DNA of 36,425 bases from the NCBI GenBank assembly GCA_003209165.1, contig QCSL01000021.1, forward strand, positions 1 to 36,425, given 5' to 3'. Origin of the DNA: Synechococcus sp. AG-670-B23 (GTDB taxonomy: Bacteria > Cyanobacteriota > Cyanobacteriia > PCC-6307 > Cyanobiaceae). The translations under genes and the position numbers were made by a program. This document shows positions 24,602-34,960 of the stretch, piece after piece (within the stretch, counting starts at the first letter, position 1; the number at the start of each line of letters is the position of its first letter). The notes under the pieces are model-generated. The model was not told where the DNA came from and ran no database searches. It worked only from the letters and a program-made list of their open reading frames with translations.

Positions 24602-26329
24602 ATGCAGCCCCCGCGCGACGAGACGCTGCGGATCCTGCTTGGTGATTTGTACCCGAACGATTCTTCCGGGGATGGCAAGGAGTTGTCGTCGCAATTGCTG
24701 CAGATCTTTAGCCAATCGTCAGGAGATGGCGATATGGCAGAACCCATCGACCGTTGGGACGGCGGCGATGCGGTCTTGATCACCTACGCCGACACCATCG
24801 GTGATGAGGGTGTGCCGGGTCTTCAAGCGCTGAAGTCATTTGTGAATCGCCATCTGCACCCTTTTGCTGCGGTGATTCATGTGTTGCCTTTTCTGCAATC
24901 CACCAGTGATGGTGGTTTTGCTGTGGCCAGCCACACAAGGCTCGAGACGCGTTTCGGTGATTGGAGCGATCTTGCTGCCTTGGCCCAGGGCAGGCGGCTG
25001 ATGGCCGATCTCGTTTTGAATCATGTGTCAGCGTCTCACCCCTGGGTGCAGCAGTTCATGCGGGATGAACAGCCCGGCCGCTCCTGTGTGCTAGAGGCAT
25101 CACCCGATCCCTGCTGGGCGGATGTTGTTCGGCCTCGCAGTTCCAATCTGTTTACGCAATTGAGGGGCCCCAAGGGCGCGCGCCAGGTCTGGACCACCTT
25201 TGGTCCCGATCAGGTGGATCTCAATTGGCGCAGTGCGGAGGTTCTGCTGGGCTTTGCCCGTTTGATGCAGCGTATGGCTCGGCACGGGGTGCGTTGGATC
25301 CGTCTGGATGCCGTGGGTTTCGTCTGGAAGGAACCCCACACCTCATGCATCCATCTGCCGCAGGCGCATCAACTTGTTCAGGTGTTGCGGCTGCTGCTCG
25401 ATCAGGTGGGACCCGATGGCGTCGTGGTCACGGAGACCAACGTGCCGGAGCAGGAAAATCTCTCCTATTTGAGGAGCGGTGATGAAGCTCATCTGGCCTA
25501 CAACTTTCCACTGCCCCCTTTGTTGCTGGAGGCCAGTGTCAGTGGCCGCGCCGATCTTCTTAATGCTTGGTTGAGTCGTTGGCCCCACCTACCGCCGCAG
25601 ACGGGGTTGCTCAATTTCACTGCTTGTCATGATGGCATCGGCTTAAGGCCGCTGGAGGGTCTGATGCCCCAAAAGCGTTTGCTCCAGCTGCTCATCGGTT
25701 GTGAACAACGGGGTGGGCTGGTCAGCCACAGGATCATGAGTTCCGGCGACGAGGTTCCCTACGAGATCAATATCAGCTGGTGGAGTGCCATGGCGGATGG
25801 GGGAATTGACCCCACGTATCTCCAAAGGGAACGTTTCTTGCTCACCCAACTGATGATCCTGGCCTTGCCCGGGGTTCCCGCCTTCTATCTGCCGGCGTTG
25901 CTTGCGGCTCCCAATGATCTGACCCGCTTTCGCCGCACCGGCCACCGCCGGGATCTGAATCGGCCCCAGTTCACGGCCCAGGCCTTGGAGCGCCGCCTGG
26001 CGGATCCCGATTCAGATGTATACGCATTGCTGCCGCTGCTGAGGCGGGCTCTGGCGGAACGGGGTTTTCATCCGGCCTTGCACCCGGATGCTCCCATGAC
26101 GGTGCTGAGCGCCGATCGGAGTGATCGCGTCATCCTGCAGCGCTCCGGCGGGGGCGAAACGGTGGTGGCTGTTCACAACATGACGGCAGCGCGCCTGAGC
26201 TTGCGTCTCAGTGGCTTGGGGGGCGATCTGAACCAGCCTTGGGCCGATTGCCTGAGCGGTCATGTGTTCGCACCACATCAGTTGCATTCGCTAGAGCCTT
26301 ATGCGGTGCATTGGTTGGTTCAGCCATGA
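24602..26329 (+). CDS. GH13 sucrose-phosphorylase-family enzyme, probable glucosylglycerate phosphorylase
   Basis: About 575 residues. The GH13 catalytic residues are visible: nucleophile Asp in RLDAVGF, acid/base Glu in VVTETNVPEQEN and the transition-state Asp in CHDGIGLRPLEG. The layout fits subfamily 18, which includes sucrose phosphorylase and glucosylglycerate phosphorylase. Its place between gpgS and gpgP favours glucosylglycerate as substrate, releasing glucose 1-phosphate and glycerate. I chose ATG 24602, which has AGGAGG at the right spacing. It diverges from gpgS over 69 bases and overlaps gpgP by 4 bases (ATGA). Sucrose remains possible; the acceptor-loop residues need comparison. 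Confidence 0.85.
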   Translation: MQPPRDETLRILLGDLYPNDSSGDGKELSSQLLQIFSQSSGDGDMAEPIDRWDGGDAVLITYADTIGDEGVPGLQALKSFVNRHLHPFAAVIHVLPFLQSTSDGGFAVASHTRLETRFGDWSDLAALAQGRRLMADLVLNHVSASHPWVQQFMRDEQPGRSCVLEASPDPCWADVVRPRSSNLFTQLRGPKGARQVWTTFGPDQVDLNWRSAEVLLGFARLMQRMARHGVRWIRLDAVGFVWKEPHTSCIHLPQAHQLVQVLRLLLDQVGPDGVVVTETNVPEQENLSYLRSGDEAHLAYNFPLPPLLLEASVSGRADLLNAWLSRWPHLPPQTGLLNFTACHDGIGLRPLEGLMPQKRLLQLLIGCEQRGGLVSHRIMSSGDEVPYEINISWWSAMADGGIDPTYLQRERFLLTQLMILALPGVPAFYLPALLAAPNDLTRFRRTGHRRDLNRPQFTAQALERRLADPDSDVYALLPLLRRALAERGFHPALHPDAPMTVLSADRSDRVILQRSGGGETVVAVHNMTAARLSLRLSGLGGDLNQPWADCLSGHVFAPHQLHSLEPYAVHWLVQP

Positions 26330-27117
26330 CCGCAAGTGTTGATCCGGCCTGGTGGGTGGTGACCGATCTCGACGGCACCTTGCTGGATCACAGCTACGAC
26401 TGGTCGCCTGCCAAGGATCTGATTCGTCAGCTGCAACAGCGCGGGATTCCGGTGATTCCGTGCACCAGCAAAACGGCGGAGGAAGTGCGTGGCTTTCGCG
26501 CAGAGGCGGGGCTAAGCGACCCGTACATCGTTGAAAACGGTGGCGCTGTTCACGGTGAAACCCCGGTAGGGGAGCCCTGGGAGCTGCCGTTGGGTCCGAA
26601 TTGGACGGAGCTGAAACCACAGTTGCAGCGTCTTCAAAGTGAGCTGGGCGAGCCTCTGCGTCCGTTGGATGAACTCAGTGAGGAGGAGGGTCACCGGTTG
26701 TTGGGGCTGGGTGGTGAAGCCTTGCGCCAGGCGCAGCGGCGGTGTTGCAGCGTGCCTTTCGTTCCGCCCTCCGCGGAGGGACGTGGTCGCCTTGAAGCCT
26801 TGGTGCAGCGGATGGGCCTCACGGTGGTGCAGGGCAACCGAATGGGGCATCTGCTGGGCCCAGGCATCAGCAAAGGCAAGGCCTTGGCCACCTTAAAAAA
26901 ATATCTGGGTGCCGAGCAGGTGAAGGTCTTAGCCTTGGGGGATTCCCCCAACGATCTGCCATTGCTCGAGGTGGCCGATATTGCTGTCGTTGTGCCCGGG
27001 CTCGACGGCCCCCATCCTGAGTTGTGCTCCGGTCTTGCCGCCGGGCGATTCCAGCTTGCGGGAGCCCCCAATGCCAACGGATGGGATGAGGCTGTGCGCA
27101 GGATTCTTCGGATCTAG
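26326..27117 (+). CDS. gpgP: Glucosyl-3-phosphoglycerate phosphatase (HAD, MPGP family)
   Basis: About 263 residues. It is a HAD hydrolase of the mannosyl-3-phosphoglycerate phosphatase type: motif I DLDGTLLDH with the nucleophile Asp, motif II in CTSKTAEEV, IVENGGAVHG, a Lys in SKGKALATL, and motif IV GDSPNDLPLL. It completes glucosylglycerate synthesis begun by GpgS. The ATG at 26326 overlaps the phosphorylase stop, so synthesis and breakdown enzymes are translated from one message. The earlier in-frame start lies within the phosphorylase gene and is not needed. Confidence 0.9.
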   Translation: MTASVDPAWWVVTDLDGTLLDHSYDWSPAKDLIRQLQQRGIPVIPCTSKTAEEVRGFRAEAGLSDPYIVENGGAVHGETPVGEPWELPLGPNWTELKPQLQRLQSELGEPLRPLDELSEEEGHRLLGLGGEALRQAQRRCCSVPFVPPSAEGRGRLEALVQRMGLTVVQGNRMGHLLGPGISKGKALATLKKYLGAEQVKVLALGDSPNDLPLLEVADIAVVVPGLDGPHPELCSGLAAGRFQLAGAPNANGWDEAVRRILRI

Positions 27118-27136
27118 CCATTCGGTGGCCCCTGTC

Positions 27137-27949
27137 TCAATGGAGCAGGGAACGCCATAGCTCCACTGCAGCAATCGCTGCTGCCATGGGTTTGCGGTTG
27201 TGGGAAGTGATTGGTCGACAGCTGAGGCTGTTTATCAGAACGGCCTGATCATCGGTATCGAACTCTGGTGCCAGCTCGGTTTCCACCGCCAGGCCCTGGG
27301 CCAGCGCACGGCCCCGCATCACCCCTGGAAGACAGCCGCTGCTGAGGGCTGGCGTCAGCCACTGACCGCACCGCTGGACCAGCAGGTTGGCCGCCGTTCC
27401 GCAGCACAGGGCCCCAGCCGTGTTCAAGAGCAGAGCGTCGTCAGCGCCTTGTTCCTGTGCCTCTCTCCGGGCCTGGATGGATTGCCCGTAGGCGAAGGTC
27501 TTGCAACGGCTTAGCTGGCTTGAGGTGTTGCGGCGCTCATGGCGACTGGTGATGGTGGTGACGGGTGAAAACGTCGGTGTGCATGGCTGAAGGGTGAGCC
27601 AAAAGCGGTGGTGTCCTGATGCTGGAAGCCCGATCCCGCGTTGGGATGTGCTGCCACGGCTCCAGTTCAGGCGCAGGACTCCATCGGCTTCGCTCAGCTG
27701 GCTGCGTTGAATCGCGGCTTCAATCACAGGCTCCAATGCGTCGCGCTGCGGTGGTGCATCCATGCCCAGCAACGCAGCACTGTTACTCCAGCGCTGCAGG
27801 TGCTCCTGCAGAAGTTGAGGCTTACCGTAGCTGACTAGAACGGTTTCAAAGAGGCCATCGGCCAGGAGCAAAGCCCGGTCGTCGAGGGGAAGGTTCAGAC
27901 TTGCTGCAGTTCCCCAGAGGCCGTTGATCCAGGCGATGGACGATGTCAT
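27137..27949 (-). CDS. pabC: Class IV aminotransferase, probable 4-amino-4-deoxychorismate lyase
   Basis: About 270 residues of the PLP fold IV family, which includes aminodeoxychorismate lyase, branched-chain and D-amino acid aminotransferases. Family features: INGLWG at the start, DDRALLLADGLFETVLV, the probable PLP lysine in CKTFAYG and CCGTAANLLV in place of the usual E-x-T-x-NLF. The direct coupling to pabB (ATGA overlap at 27946-27949) favours the p-aminobenzoate role in folate synthesis. The start is ATG 27949; the frame reaches further upstream into pabB. Confidence 0.83.
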   Translation of the reverse strand: MTSSIAWINGLWGTAASLNLPLDDRALLLADGLFETVLVSYGKPQLLQEHLQRWSNSAALLGMDAPPQRDALEPVIEAAIQRSQLSEADGVLRLNWSRGSTSQRGIGLPASGHHRFWLTLQPCTPTFSPVTTITSRHERRNTSSQLSRCKTFAYGQSIQARREAQEQGADDALLLNTAGALCCGTAANLLVQRCGQWLTPALSSGCLPGVMRGRALAQGLAVETELAPEFDTDDQAVLINSLSCRPITSHNRKPMAAAIAAVELWRSLLH

Positions 27950-29244
27950 GTCAGCGCCTCCAGCAACGGCTGCAGTTTCCACATCAACTCCTCCGCTTCG
28001 CCGAGGGGATCTGAGTCGGCCACAATTCCGCAGCCGGCATGGGCCCGGAGGGTTTCGCCTTGTCGCAGCAGAGACCGAATCAAGATGTTGCTGTCGAAGC
28101 TGCCATCCCAGTCGATCCGCAGCAATGATCCGCAGTAAGGCCCGCGGCTGGTGGGCTCGAGTTCATGAAGACGCTGGCATGCCCGCAGTTTGGGTGCTCC
28201 GCTAATCGATCCTCCAGGCCAACTGGCCTCCAAGAGATCGACCCAGCTCAATCCGGCCTGCAGTTGTCCCTCCACGACTGAGGTGAGGTGATGCACGGAG
28301 GCAAAACTTTCGAGCCCCACCAACTGGGGAACCTGGATCGAACCCGGCTGGCAGGAACGACCGAGGTCGTTACGCAGCAGGTCAACGATCATCACGTTCT
28401 CCGCGCGGTCTTTATCGCTGCAGACGAGTTCCGCGGCGAGGTTCGCATCCTGTTCGGGGTCGCCATGGCGCGGCCTGGTGCCTTTGATCGGCCGGGTTTG
28501 CACGGCTCCCTGGGCACTCACCTGCAGAAACCGCTCCGGGGACGATGACAACAATGCTTCGTTCTGGTCGCTGACGATCAGTCCTGAAAAGGGGGCTGGA
28601 CAGGCATCTCTCAGGGTGAGAAACAGCTCCAGGGCACTGCTTTTCTGGGGCCAGGCTGTGCTGCAACAAGCCGTGAGATTGGCTTGGAAAAGATCACCTG
28701 CCGCGATCAGATCATGGATGCGCCGCACACCTGCGGCGTATTGCTGTGGTGTGGTGTGGTGACGCCAGGCTGTGAGGGGGATCGATGCGGGCTCAACTTT
28801 GGGCTGCTGAGTTCTGGAGGCCAGCTGTTGGGCCAAGTTGTCTAGGGCAGCTGTGCTGCTGGCTTCGATCCACAGCTTGCGTTCCTGGAGATCAAAGCGA
28901 AGAACCGGATCGTGCCGGGCGATCCAAAGCGTTGCCATGCCATCGCTGGCCCAGGGGTTGCCCGGTTCAACCCAAGCGGCGGCTTCGTAGCTCAGCCAGC
29001 CGCACCAATGCCCTGGGGCAAGCCTACGCAGAGCCTCGAAGGGATTGGTGGCTCCCGGCTCTCCAGGGAGGCCGCGGCAACAGATGATTTCGTGGGGAGC
29101 GACTGCTAGGGTTGCCCAGCGGCCAAGGGTGCTGCCGTCGCCATCCAGCCATATCAGGCCTTGTTCGCTGTAAGCATGGACAAGTTGGCGGGCGATTGCT
29201 TGGGGCTTCTGCCAGGGCAGTTCAAGCCGCTGTGGGGGGATCAT
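27946..29244 (-). CDS. pabB: Aminodeoxychorismate synthase component I
   Basis: 432 residues of the chorismate-utilising family. The C-terminal catalytic region contains [12 protein letters not shown] (the Lys is characteristic of PabB rather than TrpE), [34 protein letters not shown] and the late [12 protein letters not shown]. It makes 4-amino-4-deoxychorismate, with ammonia from a PabA-type subunit not encoded here. It overlaps pabC at its end and queC at its start, both by ATGA. Confidence 0.9.
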   Translation of the reverse strand: MIPPQRLELPWQKPQAIARQLVHAYSEQGLIWLDGDGSTLGRWATLAVAPHEIICCRGLPGEPGATNPFEALRRLAPGHWCGWLSYEAAAWVEPGNPWASDGMATLWIARHDPVLRFDLQERKLWIEASSTAALDNLAQQLASRTQQPKVEPASIPLTAWRHHTTPQQYAAGVRRIHDLIAAGDLFQANLTACCSTAWPQKSSALELFLTLRDACPAPFSGLIVSDQNEALLSSSPERFLQVSAQGAVQTRPIKGTRPRHGDPEQDANLAAELVCSDKDRAENVMIVDLLRNDLGRSCQPGSIQVPQLVGLESFASVHHLTSVVEGQLQAGLSWVDLLEASWPGGSISGAPKLRACQRLHELEPTSRGPYCGSLLRIDWDGSFDSNILIRSLLRQGETLRAHAGCGIVADSDPLGEAEELMWKLQPLLEALT

Positions 29245-29921
29245 GCCTTTGCGGAACTGCAGAGGTCAGGACGTCCTGCCTCGCGGAGCGCTGCATCACG
29301 AATGCGGCAGCTGTCGCAGACGCCGCAGGGGTGGGTGCCGCCGCTGTAGCAACTCCAGGTTGTCGCAATCGGAACACCCAGGCGAAGGGCTTCCTCAACG
29401 ATGCGGACCTTGCTCGACTGCACCAGGGGTGCCCAGAGTTGGGCGCCATGGCCCTCCCGACCGGCCTTGCTGGCGAGGTCGGCCAGAGTCTGGAAGGCTT
29501 TGAGGTAGTCGGGCCGGCAGTCGGGGTAACCCGAGTAGTCGACAGCATTCACGCCCAGCACCAACCTTTCGGCCCCGCGTGTCTCCGCCAGGCTGAGGCC
29601 AATGGAGATGAACACGGTGTTGCGCCCGGGCACATAGGTGGGCGGGATTCTGCCCTCTTCAACTCCATGGGTTGGGATCGAGATGCTGGCGTCGGTGAGG
29701 GCTGAGCCCCCCCAGTTGGCCAAGTTCACGGCGATGCAGTGATGCTCTGCCAAGCCAAGTTGCTGGGCGACGTCAGCGGCGGCATCCAATTCACGGCGAT
29801 GGCGCTGGCCATAGTCGAAGGACAGACCGATGACGCGGTCGCCTTGCTCAAGGGCCAGGGCAGCAGCGGTCGCGGAATCCAACCCGCCGGAGAGCAGGGC
29901 GATAGCAGTGCGTTGACTCAT
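29241..29921 (-). CDS. queC: 7-cyano-7-deazaguanine synthase QueC
   Basis: About 226 residues. It converts 7-carboxy-7-deazaguanine to preQ0 with ATP and ammonia. The ATP loop is [11 protein letters not shown]; also seen are [36 protein letters not shown]-type sequence and the zinc site [15 protein letters not shown] with four Cys residues. I chose ATG 29921 ([13 protein letters not shown]), which overlaps the stop of the upstream gene. QueE, the enzyme making its substrate, is coded nearby at 30870-31487. Confidence 0.95.
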   Translation of the reverse strand: MSQRTAIALLSGGLDSATAAALALEQGDRVIGLSFDYGQRHRRELDAAADVAQQLGLAEHHCIAVNLANWGGSALTDASISIPTHGVEEGRIPPTYVPGRNTVFISIGLSLAETRGAERLVLGVNAVDYSGYPDCRPDYLKAFQTLADLASKAGREGHGAQLWAPLVQSSKVRIVEEALRLGVPIATTWSCYSGGTHPCGVCDSCRIRDAALREAGRPDLCSSAKA

Positions 29922-30772
29922 TTCAGGACCGTGAGTTCGTGCAGTGCGCAATAGTCCTGCGCATCCAGCTCGGTGCCCTTTGCTTGTTCAAGCAGGGAAA
30001 GCAGCCCGGTGAGCCCCTGGTCTTGGAGGCCAGCGGTTGTCGCTTCCTCCAGGAAAAGGCGCAGGTCTTTTCGCAGCAGGGCGGTGCTGAAGTTGGGATC
30101 GGCGTACTTGTGATCCAGCATCCGTTGCAGCTTCTTGTCGAAGGTGGGGGCGTAGAGCGCTGACGGTCGCAGGATGGCCATGAACGTCTCCACAGGAACG
30201 CCGGCCTGCTGAACCAGTTGCAGGGAGAGGGAGAAGCTGTGGGTGAGGCTGGCGATCAGCTGATTGAGGGCCAGCTTGGTGGCAGCACCGCTGCCGACGG
30301 GGCCTACGAGCAGAGGCTTTTGGGAGAGATGGGAGAGGAGTGGTTGTTGCGCTTCGAAGACAGTGGCCTCGCCGCCAGCCATCACCAGCAGCGATCCGCT
30401 GAGCGCTTGAGGTTTGCTGCCGAGCACTGGGGCTTCCAGGTAATGCCCACCCTGGTCTGCAACCTGCGTTGCGAGTTTGCGGCTTTCCTCCACTCCCATG
30501 GTTCCCATGGGGATGACCGTTGAGCCTTGCAACTCCCCAACCGTCTCGATCACGGATGCAGTTGCAGTCCCGTCGCGCAAGATGAAGATCAAGACTCTGT
30601 CGTTTCCTACGGCTTCCCCTAGATCGTCTATCGCTGTTGCACCCTTCTCCACGAGGGGGACGATGCGGGAGGGATTCCGGTTCCAGACGTGGACGTTGAG
30701 ACCCTGCTCCAGCAATCGCGTTGCGATAGCCGTTCCTAGAAGCCCTGTGCCAAGAACGGCCACTGAGGTCAT
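29918..30772 (-). CDS. NAD(P)-dependent beta-hydroxyacid dehydrogenase family protein
   Basis: 284 residues. The Rossmann motif [17 protein letters not shown] is at the N-terminus, followed by VWNRNPSR, which suggests NADP preference. Family landmarks are [15 protein letters not shown] (substrate-binding, normally D/E-APVSGG), [12 protein letters not shown] with the catalytic Lys near 166, and a helical C-terminal domain with [10 protein letters not shown]. Relatives reduce succinic semialdehyde, glyoxylate or tartronate semialdehyde. Which one applies here is not clear. It overlaps queC by 4 bases. Confidence 0.87.
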   Translation of the reverse strand: MTSVAVLGTGLLGTAIATRLLEQGLNVHVWNRNPSRIVPLVEKGATAIDDLGEAVGNDRVLIFILRDGTATASVIETVGELQGSTVIPMGTMGVEESRKLATQVADQGGHYLEAPVLGSKPQALSGSLLVMAGGEATVFEAQQPLLSHLSQKPLLVGPVGSGAATKLALNQLIASLTHSFSLSLQLVQQAGVPVETFMAILRPSALYAPTFDKKLQRMLDHKYADPNFSTALLRKDLRLFLEEATTAGLQDQGLTGLLSLLEQAKGTELDAQDYCALHELTVLK

Positions 30773-30869
30773 GGCTCAGGCAATTAAAAACTTCTTTTCA
30801 ACCTCAAAGTAATGGAGCAGATCCCTGGCCAGAAGGGTGCTGAGCAGAGACCGCCCTCACCGGCATTGT

Positions 30870-31487
30870 TCAGCGGATTCCAAGCCATTTGTGGCTTTGC
30901 ATGCTGAGGCGCCATCTGGCGTGTTGAAGCACATGATCCACAGCCAGCTCTTCTCCGATGGTGCTCTCCCAGCCCGGCTGAAGCAGTCGTTGAGTTTTGT
31001 CCTCACACTGCGACTCCATTGCCGCAGCGAAGCTGATGTCTTCCGGGCCATGCACCACGACTTTCAGCTCATGGCAAGCCTGCAAAAGGTCTCGCCGAGG
31101 TGGGCGGTGGCGTTTCGGCGAGAGGGTGATCCAGTCGAAGCGTCCGCTCAGCGGATCCACTCCACTGGTTTCCAGATGCAGGGGGAGACCACATCGCGCA
31201 TCGAGTGCTTGGGTGAGGTGCTGCAGATTGTGATGCAGCGGTTCCCCACCCGTTATCACAACAAAGTTGGCCCCGGCTTCAGCAGCTATCTGGGCTGCTG
31301 AAGCCAAATCGTCGATTGGATGTTCAGGGTGTCCCTGGGTGGGCCACGAGTGCTTGGTGTCGCACCAGGGACAGCCCACCGTGCAGCCGGCTAAGCGAAT
31401 AAAAAAAGCACTGCGTCCGGCATGGTGGCCTTCTCCCTGGAGGGAATGGAACGTTTCAACCACCGGAAGATGCTGAGAGTCAGCCAT
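30870..31487 (-). CDS. queE: 7-carboxy-7-deazaguanine synthase QueE
   Basis: 205 residues, a small radical SAM enzyme that converts 6-carboxytetrahydropterin to 7-carboxy-7-deazaguanine in preQ0 and queuosine synthesis. The cluster motif is C-x3-C-x2-C in AGCTVGCPWCDTKHSW, preceded by SLQGEGHHAGRSAFF, which is diagnostic for QueE. VITGGEPLHHN is the SAM-binding GGE motif. It is 9 bases downstream of pyrG on the same strand and 97 bases before the next gene of the pab/que unit. Confidence 0.94.
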   Translation of the reverse strand: MADSQHLPVVETFHSLQGEGHHAGRSAFFIRLAGCTVGCPWCDTKHSWPTQGHPEHPIDDLASAAQIAAEAGANFVVITGGEPLHHNLQHLTQALDARCGLPLHLETSGVDPLSGRFDWITLSPKRHRPPRRDLLQACHELKVVVHGPEDISFAAAMESQCEDKTQRLLQPGWESTIGEELAVDHVLQHARWRLSMQSHKWLGIR

Positions 31488-31496
31488 CGATGCGGT

Positions 31497-33164
<1,668 letters not shown>

Positions 33165-33215
33165 TCAAATTAGCTGGCGTTGGTAGCGTGCTCCAGAGCT
33201 CAGGCGGTCAGAGAG

Positions 33216-33692
33216 TTAGCTATCGAGCAGGCTGCGCAGCATCCAGGCGGTTTTCTCGTGCACCTGAAGGCGCTGTGTGAGGAGGTCCGCAGTGGGTTGA
33301 TCATTGGCAGCATCTGCGATGTCAAAGACACTGCGAGCAGTACGTGCCACGGCCTCATGGTCGCTCATCAGCTGCTGCACCATGTCCATAGCGGCAGGGA
33401 TGGAGCTCGCTTCCTTGAGCGAGGCCAGCTTGGTCAGGGTGCTGTCGCCGAACGGGGCTGGCATGCCAAGGGCACGAATGCGTTCCGCGATTTCATCAAG
33501 AGAGTCCCAAAGTTCGTTGTACTGGGCGTCGAACATCCCGTGAAGGGAGTTGAACATCGGACCGGTCACGTTCCAGTGAAATCCGTGGGTCTTGCCGTAC
33601 AGCACCCAGGTGTCGGCTAGCAGCCGTCCCAGACCATCGGCAATTTGCCGGCGCTGGTCTTCGGAGATGCCGATGTCGATCGAGCTGCTCAT
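33216..33692 (-). CDS. dps: Dps family ferritin-like protein
   Basis: 158 residues from ATG 33692. Dps proteins form 12-subunit shells that oxidise and store iron and protect DNA. The inter-subunit ferroxidase residues are visible: His residues in [13 protein letters not shown], then [26 protein letters not shown] with the Asp and Glu ligands. There is no long basic N-terminal tail, so DNA binding by the tail is unlikely. It sits 31 bases downstream of the sigma factor gene on the same strand, so it may be partly cotranscribed. Confidence 0.92.
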   Translation of the reverse strand: MSSSIDIGISEDQRRQIADGLGRLLADTWVLYGKTHGFHWNVTGPMFNSLHGMFDAQYNELWDSLDEIAERIRALGMPAPFGDSTLTKLASLKEASSIPAAMDMVQQLMSDHEAVARTARSVFDIADAANDQPTADLLTQRLQVHEKTAWMLRSLLDS

Positions 33693-33723
33693 TTGATTTA
33701 GGTGCAGAAGGCGCGATTTTGAC

Positions 33724-34857
33724 TCAGGAATCAAGGCACTGGATGTAATCCCGGACCTTGATGCGTCGTTGGGGTTGCCGCAATTTGAGCAGGGCGCGGG
33801 TTTCGATCTGACGAACGCGCTCCCTGGAGAGTTTCAGTTCTTCCCCGATCTGGGCCAGGGTCTGGGGCGTGTCGTCCTCCAAACCAAAGCGCCTGCGCAG
33901 GACAGCGGCCTCCCGACTGGTGAGTTCATCCAAAAGATCCTCCAGATCGTTGTGGAGTTCGTCGTGGGTCAGGGTCTGCTCGGGGGTGGCATGGCCGTCT
34001 TCGATCAGATCTCCGAGCTGGGTGTCCTGTTCGCGACCGACGCGGGTGTCCAGAGAGACCGAGCGGGGCACCCGGGCCAGGGTTTGGCGAACGGTGTCCT
34101 CACTGATGCCTAGTTCGCGAGCCAGATCCGCGATCGAGGCGATGCGCCCTTCGTTGCTTGCAATCTCCTGCTGGACCCGTTTGATCCGGTTCAGTTTTTC
34201 GGTTACATGGACAGGCAAGCGGATGGTGCGGCTCTGGGTCGCAATGGCCCGGGTGATGCCCTGACGGATCCACCAGTAGGCGTAGGTGCTGAACCGGAAG
34301 CCGCGGGTGGGGTCAAACTTTTCCACTGCCCGTTCCAGCCCGAGCGTTCCTTCCTGAACCAGGTCCAGGATTTCCATGCCCCGCTGCTGGTACTTCTTGG
34401 CCACCGCCACCACAAGCCGCAGGTTGGCCTGGATCATGTGGTCTTTGGCTCGCCGACCGTTGCGGAGGGCCAACCTCAGGTCTTTGGCCTCCAGTTGGGC
34501 CTGCTCAGCCCAGGCCTGATAGCCCGCATCGATCCGCTGCTGCAATTCGGGTAGGTCAAGTCCAGCCGCCCGAGCCCATTCCTGCTTGGTTGGCCAGTGG
34601 CTGTGCTGGTTTGCCTCGCGGCGTTGCAGCTCTTCAAGACGGTGCAGTTCACCGATTGCTTCATGGCTTTCGGCTAGCTCCCGTTGCTGGTGCAGCAGTG
34701 CTTCGCGGCGCTGCACCAGACGTGCCAGGGTGACCTCCTCTTCGTTGGTGAGCAGGTCAACTCGGCCGATGTCCTGAAGATAAAGCCGCAGCAGATCAGT
34801 CGTGCCGCTGGTACGGCGCTCACGGGTCCCCCCGGTCCTTCGGGGCTTGCTGGGCAA
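33724..34857 (-). CDS. Group 2 RNA polymerase sigma factor (sigma-70 family)
   Basis: 377 residues. Region 1.2 is [14 protein letters not shown]; region 2 runs from [16 protein letters not shown] through [21 protein letters not shown] to [19 protein letters not shown] (core and -10 binding); region 3 contains [13 protein letters not shown]; and region 4.2 [20 protein letters not shown] is the -35 helix-turn-helix. No acidic region 1.1 is present. This fits the cyanobacterial non-essential group 2 sigma factors (SigB-E type). The only start in frame before region 1.2 is TTG at 34857; the frame is open upstream without an ATG or GTG as far as aspS. Which stress it serves is not evident. Confidence 0.92.
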   Translation of the reverse strand: MPSKPRRTGGTRERRTSGTTDLLRLYLQDIGRVDLLTNEEEVTLARLVQRREALLHQQRELAESHEAIGELHRLEELQRREANQHSHWPTKQEWARAAGLDLPELQQRIDAGYQAWAEQAQLEAKDLRLALRNGRRAKDHMIQANLRLVVAVAKKYQQRGMEILDLVQEGTLGLERAVEKFDPTRGFRFSTYAYWWIRQGITRAIATQSRTIRLPVHVTEKLNRIKRVQQEIASNEGRIASIADLARELGISEDTVRQTLARVPRSVSLDTRVGREQDTQLGDLIEDGHATPEQTLTHDELHNDLEDLLDELTSREAAVLRRRFGLEDDTPQTLAQIGEELKLSRERVRQIETRALLKLRQPQRRIKVRDYIQCLDS

Positions 34858-34960
34858 AAGCTGGCCTTGGTGAACTCCAACTTCAGGGTTCCTCGCCGTT
34901 GACCGCGGTGCGACAAATGCGCTGATTCCCTTCGGGATCTGCTCAGCCCCTTGGTCGAGG

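Noticed and set aside
27118-27136. Terminator between gpgP and pabC
   Set aside because: Only 5-bp stems without T runs can be drawn in the convergent gap; too weak to call.
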